A stretch of DNA of 35,800 bases. Origin: UBA5336 sp039815055 (lineage in GTDB: Bacteria > Pseudomonadota > Alphaproteobacteria > Caulobacterales > Hyphomonadaceae). The DNA is taken from NCBI GenBank assembly GCA_039815055.1, contig JBCCAA010000033.1:1-35800 (forward strand). Direction: 5' to 3'. Positions within the stretch are counted from its first letter, which is position 1. Each line of letters starts with the position of its first letter. The notes beneath the pieces were generated by a model, which was not told the DNA's origin, did not search any database, and saw only the letters and a program-made list of their open reading frames with translations. Both the position numbers and the translations under genes were made by a program. Of this stretch, positions 8,299 to 15,958 are shown piece by piece.

Positions 8299-9731
8299 AG
8301 CCTAAGCCTCGCCGTCGCTGTGAGGCCTGCGATGACCAATCCGGCCAACCAGAGGCCCAACATGGCAAAGGGCGAAAGCGCCTGTGTCCATCGATCCCTG
8401 ACTGGGGCCGGGGCGAATTGGAAACTGTTGAGGACGGCCCAATTGTCCGATGATATCCGCGCGCGCCGGGACGCTTCGGCATTCTGATTTCGGTTGATGT
8501 CATCTGCGTAGGACAGCGCGTTGATATGGCGGTCATTGAGCCCCTGGACAAAGTCGTAACGCACGTCTTCAGCTTCTCGCAGGAATCGGTGATGGGTCGT
8601 AAGGTCCGTTCCGGACAGAACACGAGATGCCGAGGACATGGCCAGCATCGGCGACAGCCAGCCAAAGCCCGCCAACCGAGCCGATTGCGCGGTCTCGATG
8701 GCCATACGCTGGTCGGCATAGTCGTTCATGACGGCGGTCAGTCTGGCCTCAGAGGTTTGTGCGACCATGCCGCGGAAATTCACGGGAAGCTCTTCCACCG
8801 TCTCGACATTGTATTGGGCCAACAGATTGGCCCGCAGCTGCGCAAAGGCGGGATCGGCAGCGTTGTGGCCATCGCCAAGCTCGCGAAGGTCTGCAGACAT
8901 CAGCAAATCGGTTTCCAGCTTGCCAGGCGCCGGCACTGCCGCGCTGGCCGTAGCGACCGCTATACGCGGCACAACGAGCGCCCAGGCCAGCCAGATGAGC
9001 ACAAGCACGCCAAGAGCGAGGCCCCGTGTCTTGGCAACGGCTGAAACCAGCACGATCAGCGCGCACCAGATTAACAAGTAAGCGCCATAGCCCGCAGCAA
9101 CCGCAAGACCCATGCTAGCGGCTTCGCCCAGGCTGGTGGCAACACCCACCAACACGACAAGCGGTATGAGCAAAGCCCCGCTCAAACCGGCCAGTGCCAG
9201 CGTTTTCCCGGCATAGAGTGTTCGGCCTGATATGCCCTGGGCGAGCAGCGGCGCCAGGGTACCGGCTTCGCGTTCGCGCACGAACACGCCATGACCCAAC
9301 GCGATAAGTAGAAGCGGGACAAGCAGCTGATAGACCAGCGCCGGCGTCAGCCCATCAAAACTGCCGACATTCACGCTGGCGCGCGCATCGGCAAACATGG
9401 CGGTATTCTGACGGTGCCCTTCCAGAAAGATCGACTGGCCGGTGACGGCATCCACGCCAGGATCAATGACGGCAAGCGGCGGCGGGGCGCGGAAAACATA
9501 GTGCCCATAATGCACCATCCGATGGGGATGCCTGTCCGGCTGCGCCAGAAAAGTGGCTTCGGCGGCTTCTTGTTGGTGAAGTCGTTCGTGGCGCTCCTCA
9601 GCCATTCGCGTCGCCGTCAGCAAGCTCGTTCCCGCAATGATGAGCCCTACGGTGGCCAGCGCAAGCACAGCCACCTTTGAGCGCAACCAGAGGCGCCATT
9701 CTTCAGAGGCAATCGATAGCTTGGCGCTCAT
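8295..9731 (-). CDS. ABC-2 type transporter permease, DUF3526-like (first permease)
   Basis: This 478-residue membrane protein is a paralogue of the following permease. It has an N-terminal helix at about residues 18-40 and a large loop with the HYGHYVFRAPPPLAVIDPG segment typical of this family. Further membrane helices lie between about 150 and 275, and a second long soluble stretch precedes a final helix near the C-terminus (MLGLWLAGLVIAGLTA). Start and stop overlap both neighbours by 4 bases. With the ATPase at 9728-10447 it would form one ABC complex in the inner membrane. The cargo is not evident. The TonB receptor at the head of the operon suggests a substrate that also crosses the outer membrane. 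Confidence 0.85.
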   Translation of the reverse strand: MSAKLSIASEEWRLWLRSKVAVLALATVGLIIAGTSLLTATRMAEERHERLHQQEAAEATFLAQPDRHPHRMVHYGHYVFRAPPPLAVIDPGVDAVTGQSIFLEGHRQNTAMFADARASVNVGSFDGLTPALVYQLLVPLLLIALGHGVFVREREAGTLAPLLAQGISGRTLYAGKTLALAGLSGALLIPLVVLVGVATSLGEAASMGLAVAAGYGAYLLIWCALIVLVSAVAKTRGLALGVLVLIWLAWALVVPRIAVATASAAVPAPGKLETDLLMSADLRELGDGHNAADPAFAQLRANLLAQYNVETVEELPVNFRGMVAQTSEARLTAVMNDYADQRMAIETAQSARLAGFGWLSPMLAMSSASRVLSGTDLTTHHRFLREAEDVRYDFVQGLNDRHINALSYADDINRNQNAEASRRARISSDNWAVLNSFQFAPAPVRDRWTQALSPFAMLGLWLAGLVIAGLTATARLRL

Positions 9732-10447
9732 GCTGCAGTACGCTCTGCAAACGCGGCGTGAACCGCTGATGTTTCGATTAAACCATCGCCCGGTCGATCG
9801 AATTCTCCGACAAGCTCGCCCTTTCGCAACAGGCCAATACGGTCAGCCACTTGGCATGCGCCATACACATCATGGGTGACCATCAGGACGGTGCGGCCCT
9901 CACTGGCGAGCGAGCGAACCAGCACGTTGAACTCGTCTATGGCAATGGGGTCGAGCCCCGATGTCGGTTCATCCAGCAGAAGGATCGGCGCATCCCTGAG
10001 AAGCGCCAGCGCAATGGCCACTTTCTGGCGCATGCCTTTGGAATAGGTCGAAAGACGTTTGCCCCGCGCATCGGCCTGGAGCGACACGCGGTCAAGCGCG
10101 CCATCAATCTCGGCCTTACCCGCCTTCACCTTGGCCAGGGACAGGAAATAGCCGAGATTCTCTTGGGCGCTGAGATGGCCATACAGCGTGGCCGCCTCGG
10201 GCAAGTACGCCGCTGCTCGCCGCGCGGCCTGGATATCGCTTTGAACATCGGTACCTCGAACCCTGGCCGTCCCGTGTGCGGGAGGCAAAAAGCCAAGAAA
10301 CGTCAAAAGCGTTGTCGATTTTCCAGCTCCATTCCCCCCGAGCAAGGCATAAACCTCGCCAGCCGCCACGCTGAACGTGACGTCGTTCAGAACGGTCTGC
10401 CCAGATCGCGATACGGTGAGACCTTCGGCTTTCAGTGCGGCGGACAT
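9728..10447 (-). CDS. ABC transporter ATP-binding protein
   Basis: A complete 239-residue ABC ATPase. Walker A GGNGAGKST is at residues 37-45, a YLPE segment stands at the Q-loop position (about 81-84, as is usual in ABC-2 ATPases), the signature YSKGMRQK is at 135-142, Walker B ILLLDEP is at 155-161, and the switch histidine is His192 in VTHD. It would power the two permeases encoded just downstream, whose first start overlaps its stop. It begins 9 bases after the TonB receptor stop, and its Shine-Dalgarno (AGGAG) overlaps that stop codon, so receptor and ATPase are in one transcript. The sequence type is that of NosF/ABC-2 exporters, not of siderophore importers. Confidence 0.95.
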   Translation of the reverse strand: MSAALKAEGLTVSRSGQTVLNDVTFSVAAGEVYALLGGNGAGKSTTLLTFLGFLPPAHGTARVRGTDVQSDIQAARRAAAYLPEAATLYGHLSAQENLGYFLSLAKVKAGKAEIDGALDRVSLQADARGKRLSTYSKGMRQKVAIALALLRDAPILLLDEPTSGLDPIAIDEFNVLVRSLASEGRTVLMVTHDVYGACQVADRIGLLRKGELVGEFDRPGDGLIETSAVHAAFAERTAA

Positions 10448-10456
10448 GGGATGCTC

Positions 10457-12631
10457 CTAGAAGTTATAAGCCGCCGTCAAACGGACGCGTTGCGGCGTGC
10501 CGGGCTGAACCCAGACATTTGCGAACGAGTCTGTGTAATAGGTCTCGTCGAACACGTTATCGATATCGAGACGCACGGTGACGTTGTCGACCGGCTCAAA
10601 CTCGCCGAACAACCGCACAGTTGTGTAGTCAGGCAATGTAAAGTCCGTGCCCAATTCGCCGGAGCGTTCACCAACATAGAGTAAACCGCCACCGATCCTT
10701 GCCCGCTTGTTCGCGACTTCCAGATCTTTCGACAGTTGAACGCTGAGTTGGTTCTCAGGCGAGTTCACAAGCGGTGTTCCCGGTTCGAACGAGGTGAAGG
10801 TCGAGGTGTCCGTGCCGCTGTTGCTGTATTCTCCATCCGTGTAGGCAAAGGAAAACCAAACGCTGAGATCGTTTTTGAAGGTCAGGTTTGCATCAACTTC
10901 GACACCTTGGCTTTCGGCCTCACCCGCAGCGATGGGGTCGCTGAAGCCTGATTCAAAGACGAGAATATTGCTCTGATCCACCTGGAACAGGGTAACAGAC
11001 GCGGTGCCTTCGACCTGGTTGGAGAACTGTCCAAGATCTGCTTTCACGCCAATTTCCGCTGACTCCGTCTTGTTCGGGTCAAACGAGTTTCCGTCTGGAT
11101 CGGTTCCCGACAATTGCCGAATACCTTCACCATAAGCAGCATAGAAGCTGAACGCGTCGTTGGCGCGGTAAACAACGCCCGCCTGAGGTGAGAAGTAGGT
11201 GTTGGACGAACTCTCCATTGTCCCAAACCGGCGATTGTCCAGGTCCTGCTCGAAATCATCAAAGCGTCCCCCCAGACGAACCTGGAGTTTATCAGTGAAG
11301 TCGATCTGGTCCTGAAAATAAAGACCAGTGCCGCTGAGGGTTTCCAATTGATCCTGGCGCAAGCTGAGAACACTGTCGTCAGGGCGATCATATTGGCCAT
11401 AAACGGGGTCCGATACGTCGAGAAGCAGGTACTCGACAGGATCGAGAGAGCTGCTTGGCGCGCCGCCAATCCCAGCTTGGCGGAATCGCTGCTGGAACTG
11501 ATCATTGTTGAATTCGTCATAGTCGACACCGACGATCAGGCGATGGCGCAAGGCGCCGGTGTTAAATTCACCCGTGACTTCAGCACGCAGAACAAAATAG
11601 TCGGTGTCATAGTCGCGGTAGCGGAAGAAGCGCGATATCGCCTCGCCATCGACCAGGTAAGGCTGGCGGCTTCCGAAATTTGTCTCGTAGGCATCGCCCT
11701 CAAGCGAGGTCTCGCGATAGCCGGCACCGAGCAGAACACCCCAATTGTCCGAGAAATCGTACTGATACTCGATCTGATGACCTAGGACTTCGGTTTCGAT
11801 CAGGGCATCAGGTTCGCCGACAAACAGCTCGCGCGGAGAGAAGCCGAATGTGTCTGAGAAAATCACACCGCGGTCTTGAGGCAGTTCTTGCGCTGTGTAC
11901 TCCAGCTCATAGGACAGGGTCGACTTGTCGTTGATGTTGAAGCGCACCGACGGATAGACGCCGTGTCTCTGGGTTTCCTTACCTTCTCGGAAGCTTTCCG
12001 CATCCTCGTAGAAACCAACAACCCGAACGCCAACTTGGTCATTGTTGCCAAGGACGGTCTGGGCGTCGCCTTCGAGCCGGTATTGGTCCCAGCTACCAAT
12101 GGTGCCTTCCACATAACCGCCAGTTTCGAACTCTGGCCGTTTGGTGACCAGGTTGATCGTGCCACCCGGCTCTCCCCGGCCGAACAGGGCCGAACGGGGG
12201 CCCTTCAGAACTTCGACCGATTCAATACCAGCCAGATCGCGCGGACCACCGAACCCGCGGCCCGCGTTAAACCCGTTGACGAGAAACCCGCTCGGCAAAT
12301 TGATATCGCCAGAGAAACCGCGGATGGAAAAGCTGTTCCACAGACCGCCGAAATTGTTCTGGCGCGACACGGAAGCGGAAAGGTCGAGGGCGTCATCCAG
12401 GCTGCGAGCGCCCGTATCGACCAATAGATCCTCATCGATCAGCTGATTGATAGCTGTATCTTCGAGAAACTCGAAATTACCTTGATAGGCACGCCGGTCG
12501 CCAACCACGAAGATCACATCTTCAACACGGTCAGCCTCTTCGTCCTGTGCAATTGCGGGCGCCGTGGCAATGGCGCTGATGCTCGCCGTCGCCATCACAA
12601 AGGCGGCCAGAATTCTTCTGGTGCTTTTCAT
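10457..12631 (-). CDS. TonB-dependent outer-membrane receptor, siderophore-receptor type
   Basis: A 724-residue outer-membrane receptor. The start is ATG at 12631, giving MKSTRRILAAF..., a Sec signal peptide likely cut near AIAQ-DEEA (about residue 29); a longer upstream frame adds an implausible non-signal sequence. A TonB box-like stretch, VEDVIFVVGD, follows. The plug domain contains SFSIRGFSGDINLPSGFLVNG split from VEVLKGPRSALFGRGEPGGTINLVTKRP, a segment typical of ferric-siderophore receptors. The rest is a 22-stranded barrel ending in the classical terminal Phe (RLTAAYNF). It is the first gene of an operon with an ABC-2-type transporter. A TA-rich segment at about 12688-12706 is the best promoter candidate. 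No convincing Fur-like box was found, so iron control is not shown. Confidence 0.93.
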   Translation of the reverse strand: MKSTRRILAAFVMATASISAIATAPAIAQDEEADRVEDVIFVVGDRRAYQGNFEFLEDTAINQLIDEDLLVDTGARSLDDALDLSASVSRQNNFGGLWNSFSIRGFSGDINLPSGFLVNGFNAGRGFGGPRDLAGIESVEVLKGPRSALFGRGEPGGTINLVTKRPEFETGGYVEGTIGSWDQYRLEGDAQTVLGNNDQVGVRVVGFYEDAESFREGKETQRHGVYPSVRFNINDKSTLSYELEYTAQELPQDRGVIFSDTFGFSPRELFVGEPDALIETEVLGHQIEYQYDFSDNWGVLLGAGYRETSLEGDAYETNFGSRQPYLVDGEAISRFFRYRDYDTDYFVLRAEVTGEFNTGALRHRLIVGVDYDEFNNDQFQQRFRQAGIGGAPSSSLDPVEYLLLDVSDPVYGQYDRPDDSVLSLRQDQLETLSGTGLYFQDQIDFTDKLQVRLGGRFDDFEQDLDNRRFGTMESSSNTYFSPQAGVVYRANDAFSFYAAYGEGIRQLSGTDPDGNSFDPNKTESAEIGVKADLGQFSNQVEGTASVTLFQVDQSNILVFESGFSDPIAAGEAESQGVEVDANLTFKNDLSVWFSFAYTDGEYSNSGTDTSTFTSFEPGTPLVNSPENQLSVQLSKDLEVANKRARIGGGLLYVGERSGELGTDFTLPDYTTVRLFGEFEPVDNVTVRLDIDNVFDETYYTDSFANVWVQPGTPQRVRLTAAYNF

Positions 12632-12835
12632 TCTAGTGTACTCCATCCAACATGCACACTTGGGTGCATTCCCTTCGCGAGGGCCCGTTATGTTATTATG
12701 TAACGCCTCGCAAGCACAAGGGATGCGGTGAGACAGCAAAAAAAACTCCGCCCATTCACCAACCTATTGAGTGTCGCACTAGCTAACCTGCGATTGTCTA
12801 GCGTGAGGGAATCAAACCATCGCCTGATTGTGCAA
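12632..12835. other. Intergenic region upstream of the TonB receptor
   Basis: About 200 bases separate the pyroglutamyl peptidase stop from the receptor start. Read on the minus strand, a run of eight T (12738-12745) follows a GC-rich stretch but no strong hairpin, so it is at best a weak terminator for the peptidase gene. The TA-rich segment at about 12688-12706 contains CATAAT, a plausible -10 element, about 60-70 bases before the receptor ATG. Nothing else was recognised. Confidence 0.3.
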
Positions 12836-13456
12836 CTATCGACACGAGCCGTGCCGATAAACCGCTGTAGCCGCAGCTCTGATGCCATCAACACAACCAG
12901 ACAGAGACAGTTCCATATCGGCAGGCGTCTCGTCCGGCAAAATCGCCGGCAGGTGAATGAACCCGGCTCGAAGCCGGTCATTGTCCTGGTGTATGTGGCG
13001 CATCAACCCATAGAATAGATGATTGCAGACAAAGGTTCCGGCTGAATTGGAGACCTCCGCAGGCAGGCCGCAATCGACAATCGCCTCCACCATCGCTGTC
13101 ACTGGAATGGTGGCGAAATACGCGGCCGGGCCATGATCATGAATGGGTGTATCGCGCGGCTGATTTCCATGATTATCGGGAATGCGGAAATCTTCCATGT
13201 TCAAGGCCACGCGTTCGGGCGTAATCGATGTCCGGTTATCGACCTCTCCGAGCATAATGACGGTGTCAGGATTATGGGCTGTGCACGCGGCAAGAAGCTG
13301 GGTGATGGCCTCGCCGCGAACCACCGGGAGGACGACACTTCGGATCTCAACATCTCGGGTCAAATGCTGCCCATCCAGAGCCTCGGCGACATGTTGGGAT
13401 GTATTGAACGTTTTTCCGGCAAAGGGCTCGAAACCAGAAATGAGTAAAGTGGGCAT
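12836..13456 (-). CDS. pcp: Pyroglutamyl-peptidase I (peptidase family C15)
   Basis: This 206-residue cytoplasmic cysteine peptidase removes N-terminal pyroglutamate from peptides. The catalytic triad is at the canonical family numbers: Glu81 in ITPERVALN, Cys144 in AGTFVCNH and His168 in GFIHLP. The N-terminal LISGFEPFAG motif is also typical. The start at 13456 is chosen because an AGGAAGAG Shine-Dalgarno lies just upstream and the product then begins directly with the conserved MPTLLISGFEPF. An upstream in-frame extension of 19 codons has no family match. The segment GEVDNR replaces the more usual GQAGGR before the catalytic Glu, a mild divergence. It lies upstream of the TonB receptor on the same strand but 200 bases away, so co-transcription is uncertain. 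Confidence 0.95.
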   Translation of the reverse strand: MPTLLISGFEPFAGKTFNTSQHVAEALDGQHLTRDVEIRSVVLPVVRGEAITQLLAACTAHNPDTVIMLGEVDNRTSITPERVALNMEDFRIPDNHGNQPRDTPIHDHGPAAYFATIPVTAMVEAIVDCGLPAEVSNSAGTFVCNHLFYGLMRHIHQDNDRLRAGFIHLPAILPDETPADMELSLSGCVDGIRAAATAVYRHGSCR

Positions 13457-14009
13457 CCGCAGCTCTTCCTCTATCTGGAAAACGGTCAGCTCTAATTGAT
13501 CAGATGCTGCCAAGTCGCCATTTGTCGACCCACCACACGATCAAAAGCTCAGATTTGCCACCTTCCAGACCTGACGCACGTTGAGCCGCCTCGCGAAAAC
13601 CGACGCGCAGGTCTGGACGCGGTGGGGGGACACATGTTTTTTACGTTGTCGAAGACAGGCGAGACAACTCAGCAGATGATCAGTAAATCCGCAGCCCGCT
13701 GGCGCGCGCGGCTTCAAGTCCTGACGGTCAGGATTTCTTCTGCGCCCCGAGACGGATAAGTCTGGCGACGGAAGAGTTCGTTCGCGTAATTGCACCTTTG
13801 AAGTTTGTCGGCGGGGTTTGTCCGAACAGGACACCACTTGGAGACACGCTCATTGAACAGAATCCGCGGTGTTGTAATTTTGCCGGCGCAGGCTGTCGGC
13901 GTTGACTCTCTGGTGGCGAAGTTCCTGCCAAAATGAGTGCTTCGCCATCAGCCATGAATTCCGGAGCATTGGTCGCAAGGGCCACCTGACGTTTCTGAGG
14001 CACCCGGTT
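13457..14009. other. Intergenic stretch without a recognisable gene
   Basis: About 550 bases lie between the DUF1772-like gene and pcp. Short frames occur on both strands (for example a 91-codon minus-strand frame at 13728-14003), but none has a good ribosome binding site or any family motif. The region may hold decayed coding sequence. The one clear structure is the 10-bp inverted repeat at 13564-13617. Confidence 0.5.
13564..13617. repeat. Inverted repeat, 10-bp perfect arms
   Basis: TCCAGACCTG at 13564-13573 and its exact reverse complement CAGGTCTGGA at 13608-13617 are separated by 34 bases. There is no T-run on either side, so it does not look like an intrinsic terminator. It could be a pair of operator half-sites or the ends of a tiny degenerate element. 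It lies about 110 bases upstream of the pcp start. Confidence 0.4.
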
Positions 14010-14501
14010 TCAGGTAACCAGATTGATCGCTGCCATCATGTATAAACCTGCCGTCAAAACGCTGCCGACGGTGCGCACATGGTTGAGCCGTGTCCAGTCC
14101 CGGCCGTAGGTGCGCCAGTAAGTTTCCGCTTCCGTTGTGCGGTAGTCTAGTCGCTCCAGACGGTTGTTCATCGGCACGTTGCCGAACATCGTCATCAGGA
14201 AGACGGTTGGAACATAGACCATCGGCGCAGCGATCAGGGCCGCTTTCGCAACCCCTTCGGTCTCACTCAGGGCGAACACCCCGAAGGCGATCGACATCGG
14301 CGTGATCAAGAGGATCCCAGCAACAAATTGCGTGCGCAGGACCGTGCGGTTGATGTGCTGCATGGCTTCGATGCCGCCAGACGGCTCGGCGCGCAGCAGC
14401 CCCCGCATGACAAATTCGGAGAAGGCCGAGAACACGCCACCAATAACGGCGCTCCAGATGGCGAGGAAAAGTGAAAGATAGAGAGGCCAGTCATAGGTCA
14501 T
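14010..14501 (-). CDS. DUF1772 (anthrone oxygenase-like) membrane protein
   Basis: This 163-residue protein has about four transmembrane helices and fits the DUF1772 family. It starts MTYDWPLYLSLFLAIWSAVI, followed by GGVFSAFSEFVMRGL. It then carries AMQHINRTVLRTQFV, the FGNVPMNNRLERL motif, and a W..LNHVRT segment before the last helix. Some members are called anthrone or noranthrone oxygenases, but most bacterial members have no proven activity. It is the last gene of a minus-strand set headed by an NmrA-like reductase, with an 87-base gap from the DUF4345-like gene. Together with the AraC regulator, the set resembles small redox or stress clusters found in many alphaproteobacteria; the role is unknown. 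Confidence 0.75.
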   Translation of the reverse strand: MTYDWPLYLSLFLAIWSAVIGGVFSAFSEFVMRGLLRAEPSGGIEAMQHINRTVLRTQFVAGILLITPMSIAFGVFALSETEGVAKAALIAAPMVYVPTVFLMTMFGNVPMNNRLERLDYRTTEAETYWRTYGRDWTRLNHVRTVGSVLTAGLYMMAAINLVT

Positions 14502-14540
14502 GATCAGGTGTCCTGTGTAGAAGATGAGCGTGTTTAACAG

Positions 14541-14574
14541 GGCCGCCGTCGCGTGTTTGTCGGCGCCGGCGGCC
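14541..14574. repeat. GC-rich hairpin between two membrane-protein genes
   Basis: GGCCGCCG at 14541-14548 pairs exactly with CGGCGGCC at 14567-14574 across an 18-base loop. It lies in the 87-base gap between the DUF4345-like gene and the DUF1772-like gene. No T-run follows on the minus strand, so it may be an mRNA-stability or partial-attenuation hairpin rather than a full terminator. Confidence 0.35.
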
Positions 14575-14588
14575 TTGGTTCTTTGGTA

Positions 14589-15011
14589 TCAGACGTGTTG
14601 CGCTTGCAATCTGCTGGATTGCGCCGGAGTCGCCGCATATAGGCGCCGGCCCAGCAACAGGGCCGAGAGGGCCAGCTCAATTGCCGTGGCGACGATCAGC
14701 GGGTCCGAAGGCATACCGTTCATCGCCATACCCAGGAGGCGAGCCAATCCGTAGCTGCCATAAACCACACCACCAAGAATCAGAGCCGTATTGGCGAACC
14801 GCGTTCGGGCACTGCCTGCGATCATGACCATGGCGGCAACGATCAAAAGCACACTGGGCGCTTTCAACTCCGATAGCAGGCTTGGATCAGACGAGATCTC
14901 CACGCCGCTTGTTTGAAGAAAGGCTTGGGTGCTGGTCAGCATGGCCCCGCCAATGACGCCCAGCAACGCACCTGATCCTGCGAGCAATACACGTGTCATA
15001 ACCTGTCTCAT
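14589..15011 (-). CDS. DUF4345-like small membrane protein
   Basis: This 140-residue protein has four predicted transmembrane helices: about residues 4-25, then APSVLLIVAAMVMIAG, then TALILGGVVYGSYGLARLLGM split by its turn, then VATAIELALSALLLG. Length and layout, with the conserved GLARLLGMAMNG turn, fit the DUF4345 family of unknown function. The ATG at 15011 overlaps the stop of the upstream reductase (ATGA), which fixes the start and shows translational coupling. Its partners are the NmrA-like reductase and the DUF1772-like protein. Confidence 0.65.
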   Translation of the reverse strand: MRQVMTRVLLAGSGALLGVIGGAMLTSTQAFLQTSGVEISSDPSLLSELKAPSVLLIVAAMVMIAGSARTRFANTALILGGVVYGSYGLARLLGMAMNGMPSDPLIVATAIELALSALLLGRRLYAATPAQSSRLQAQHV

Positions 15012-15853
15012 GCTGCACGCTCCCAAGCACCGCTGCGCGCCACATCGCGGGCATAGGCAGCGAAGTCCTTGGGCGGGCGGCCAAGCGCTCGGGCGACACC
15101 ATCGGTCAGATTGGCGTTGCGGCCGTCCAGGACGGTGGAGAAGAGGTAGTCGAGCATCCAGGCCACGTCTTTGGGTGCGCCAGACGCTTCAATTTCAGCC
15201 ATGAAACCGTCATGGGGCACATCCACATAGACAATCTCGCGGCCTGTTGCGGCCGAAAGATCGGCGGCCACATCGGCAAGTGTCATCAGGCGTGGACCGG
15301 TGACTTCATACACCTGTCCGGCATGGTGATCCTGGGTCAACGCAGCAACAGCGACGTCGGCAATGTCGTCGACATCAACAAAGGGCTCCGGCGTGTCACC
15401 GGCTGGAAGCGTGATGGCGCCGTTCAGCACCATGTCGATGAAGGCACCTTCGGAAAAGTTCTGGTTGAACCAGCTTGCCCGAACGATGGTCCAATCAATG
15501 CCGGAGGCTTGAACGATGCGTTCGCAGGCCTGAGCCTCTTCTTCGCCGCGCCCGGACAGTAGCACGAGACGCTTGACGCCCGCCCGCTTGGCCTTGGTGA
15601 CGAAGGCCTGTATCGCATCCGTGGCGCCGGGGAATGCCAAGTCTGGGGCGTAGGTAATGTATACGGCGGTCACGCCCTTCAGACTTGCGTCCCAACCGGC
15701 CTCATTGTCCCAGTCGAAACCAGGTACGGCCGAGCGCGATCCAATGCGCACGTCCTGGCCCAGGGCGCGCAGTTGATCGGCCACGCGGCGGCCAGATTTG
15801 CCCGTACCACCAAGGACGAGGGTCAGCGGTTTTGTTTTTCGCAGGAAGTTCAT
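15008..15853 (-). CDS. NmrA-like NAD(P)-binding protein (atypical short-chain dehydrogenase)
   Basis: This 281-residue Rossmann-fold protein is of the NmrA/QOR2-like atypical SDR group. The nucleotide-binding motif LVLGGTGKSGRRVADQL lies near residue 12-28. VKRLVLLSGRGEE, the segment IVRASWFNQNFSEG, and TPEPFVDVDDIADVAVAAL are family hallmarks. Such proteins act as NAD(P)H sensors or quinone/azo reductases; which one applies here is not evident. A strong Shine-Dalgarno (AAGGAGC) precedes the ATG. It is the first gene of an operon with two small membrane proteins, lies 105 bases downstream of an AraC regulator on the same strand, and has a 21-bp-spaced direct repeat in its promoter region. Confidence 0.88.
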   Translation of the reverse strand: MNFLRKTKPLTLVLGGTGKSGRRVADQLRALGQDVRIGSRSAVPGFDWDNEAGWDASLKGVTAVYITYAPDLAFPGATDAIQAFVTKAKRAGVKRLVLLSGRGEEEAQACERIVQASGIDWTIVRASWFNQNFSEGAFIDMVLNGAITLPAGDTPEPFVDVDDIADVAVAALTQDHHAGQVYEVTGPRLMTLADVAADLSAATGREIVYVDVPHDGFMAEIEASGAPKDVAWMLDYLFSTVLDGRNANLTDGVARALGRPPKDFAAYARDVARSGAWERAA

Positions 15854-15922
15854 CGACTTGCTCCTTTGTCGGTTGCTGCAAGACGATGGATAGAGAAGGG
15901 GCCGCCGTAGCTCTTGCCCGTG

Positions 15923-15951
15923 CGCGCCAAGGTTTTGGCACTTCGCGCCAA
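15923..15951 (-). promoter_or_regulatory. Candidate AraC-type operator: two direct repeats 21 bp apart
   Basis: CGCGCCAA occurs at 15923-15930 and again at 15944-15951, exactly two helical turns apart; on the transcribed strand this reads TTGGCGCG-N13-TTGGCGCG. It lies about 70-100 bases upstream of the NmrA-like start and just downstream of the AraC gene. Two direct half-sites at this spacing are the classical arrangement for AraC-family dimers. An inner GCCAA/TTGGC dyad overlaps the first copy. Assignment to the neighbouring AraC protein is inference. Confidence 0.45.
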
Positions 15952-15958
15952 TCGTGCC

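Noticed and set aside
12632..12835. Fur or RirA/Irr box before the siderophore-type TonB receptor
   Set aside because: The TA-rich segment at 12688-12706 does not form a convincing iron box; it is better read as a promoter element.
13728..14003. 91-codon minus-strand frame in the gene-free stretch
   Set aside because: No ribosome binding site, no family motif and unconvincing composition.
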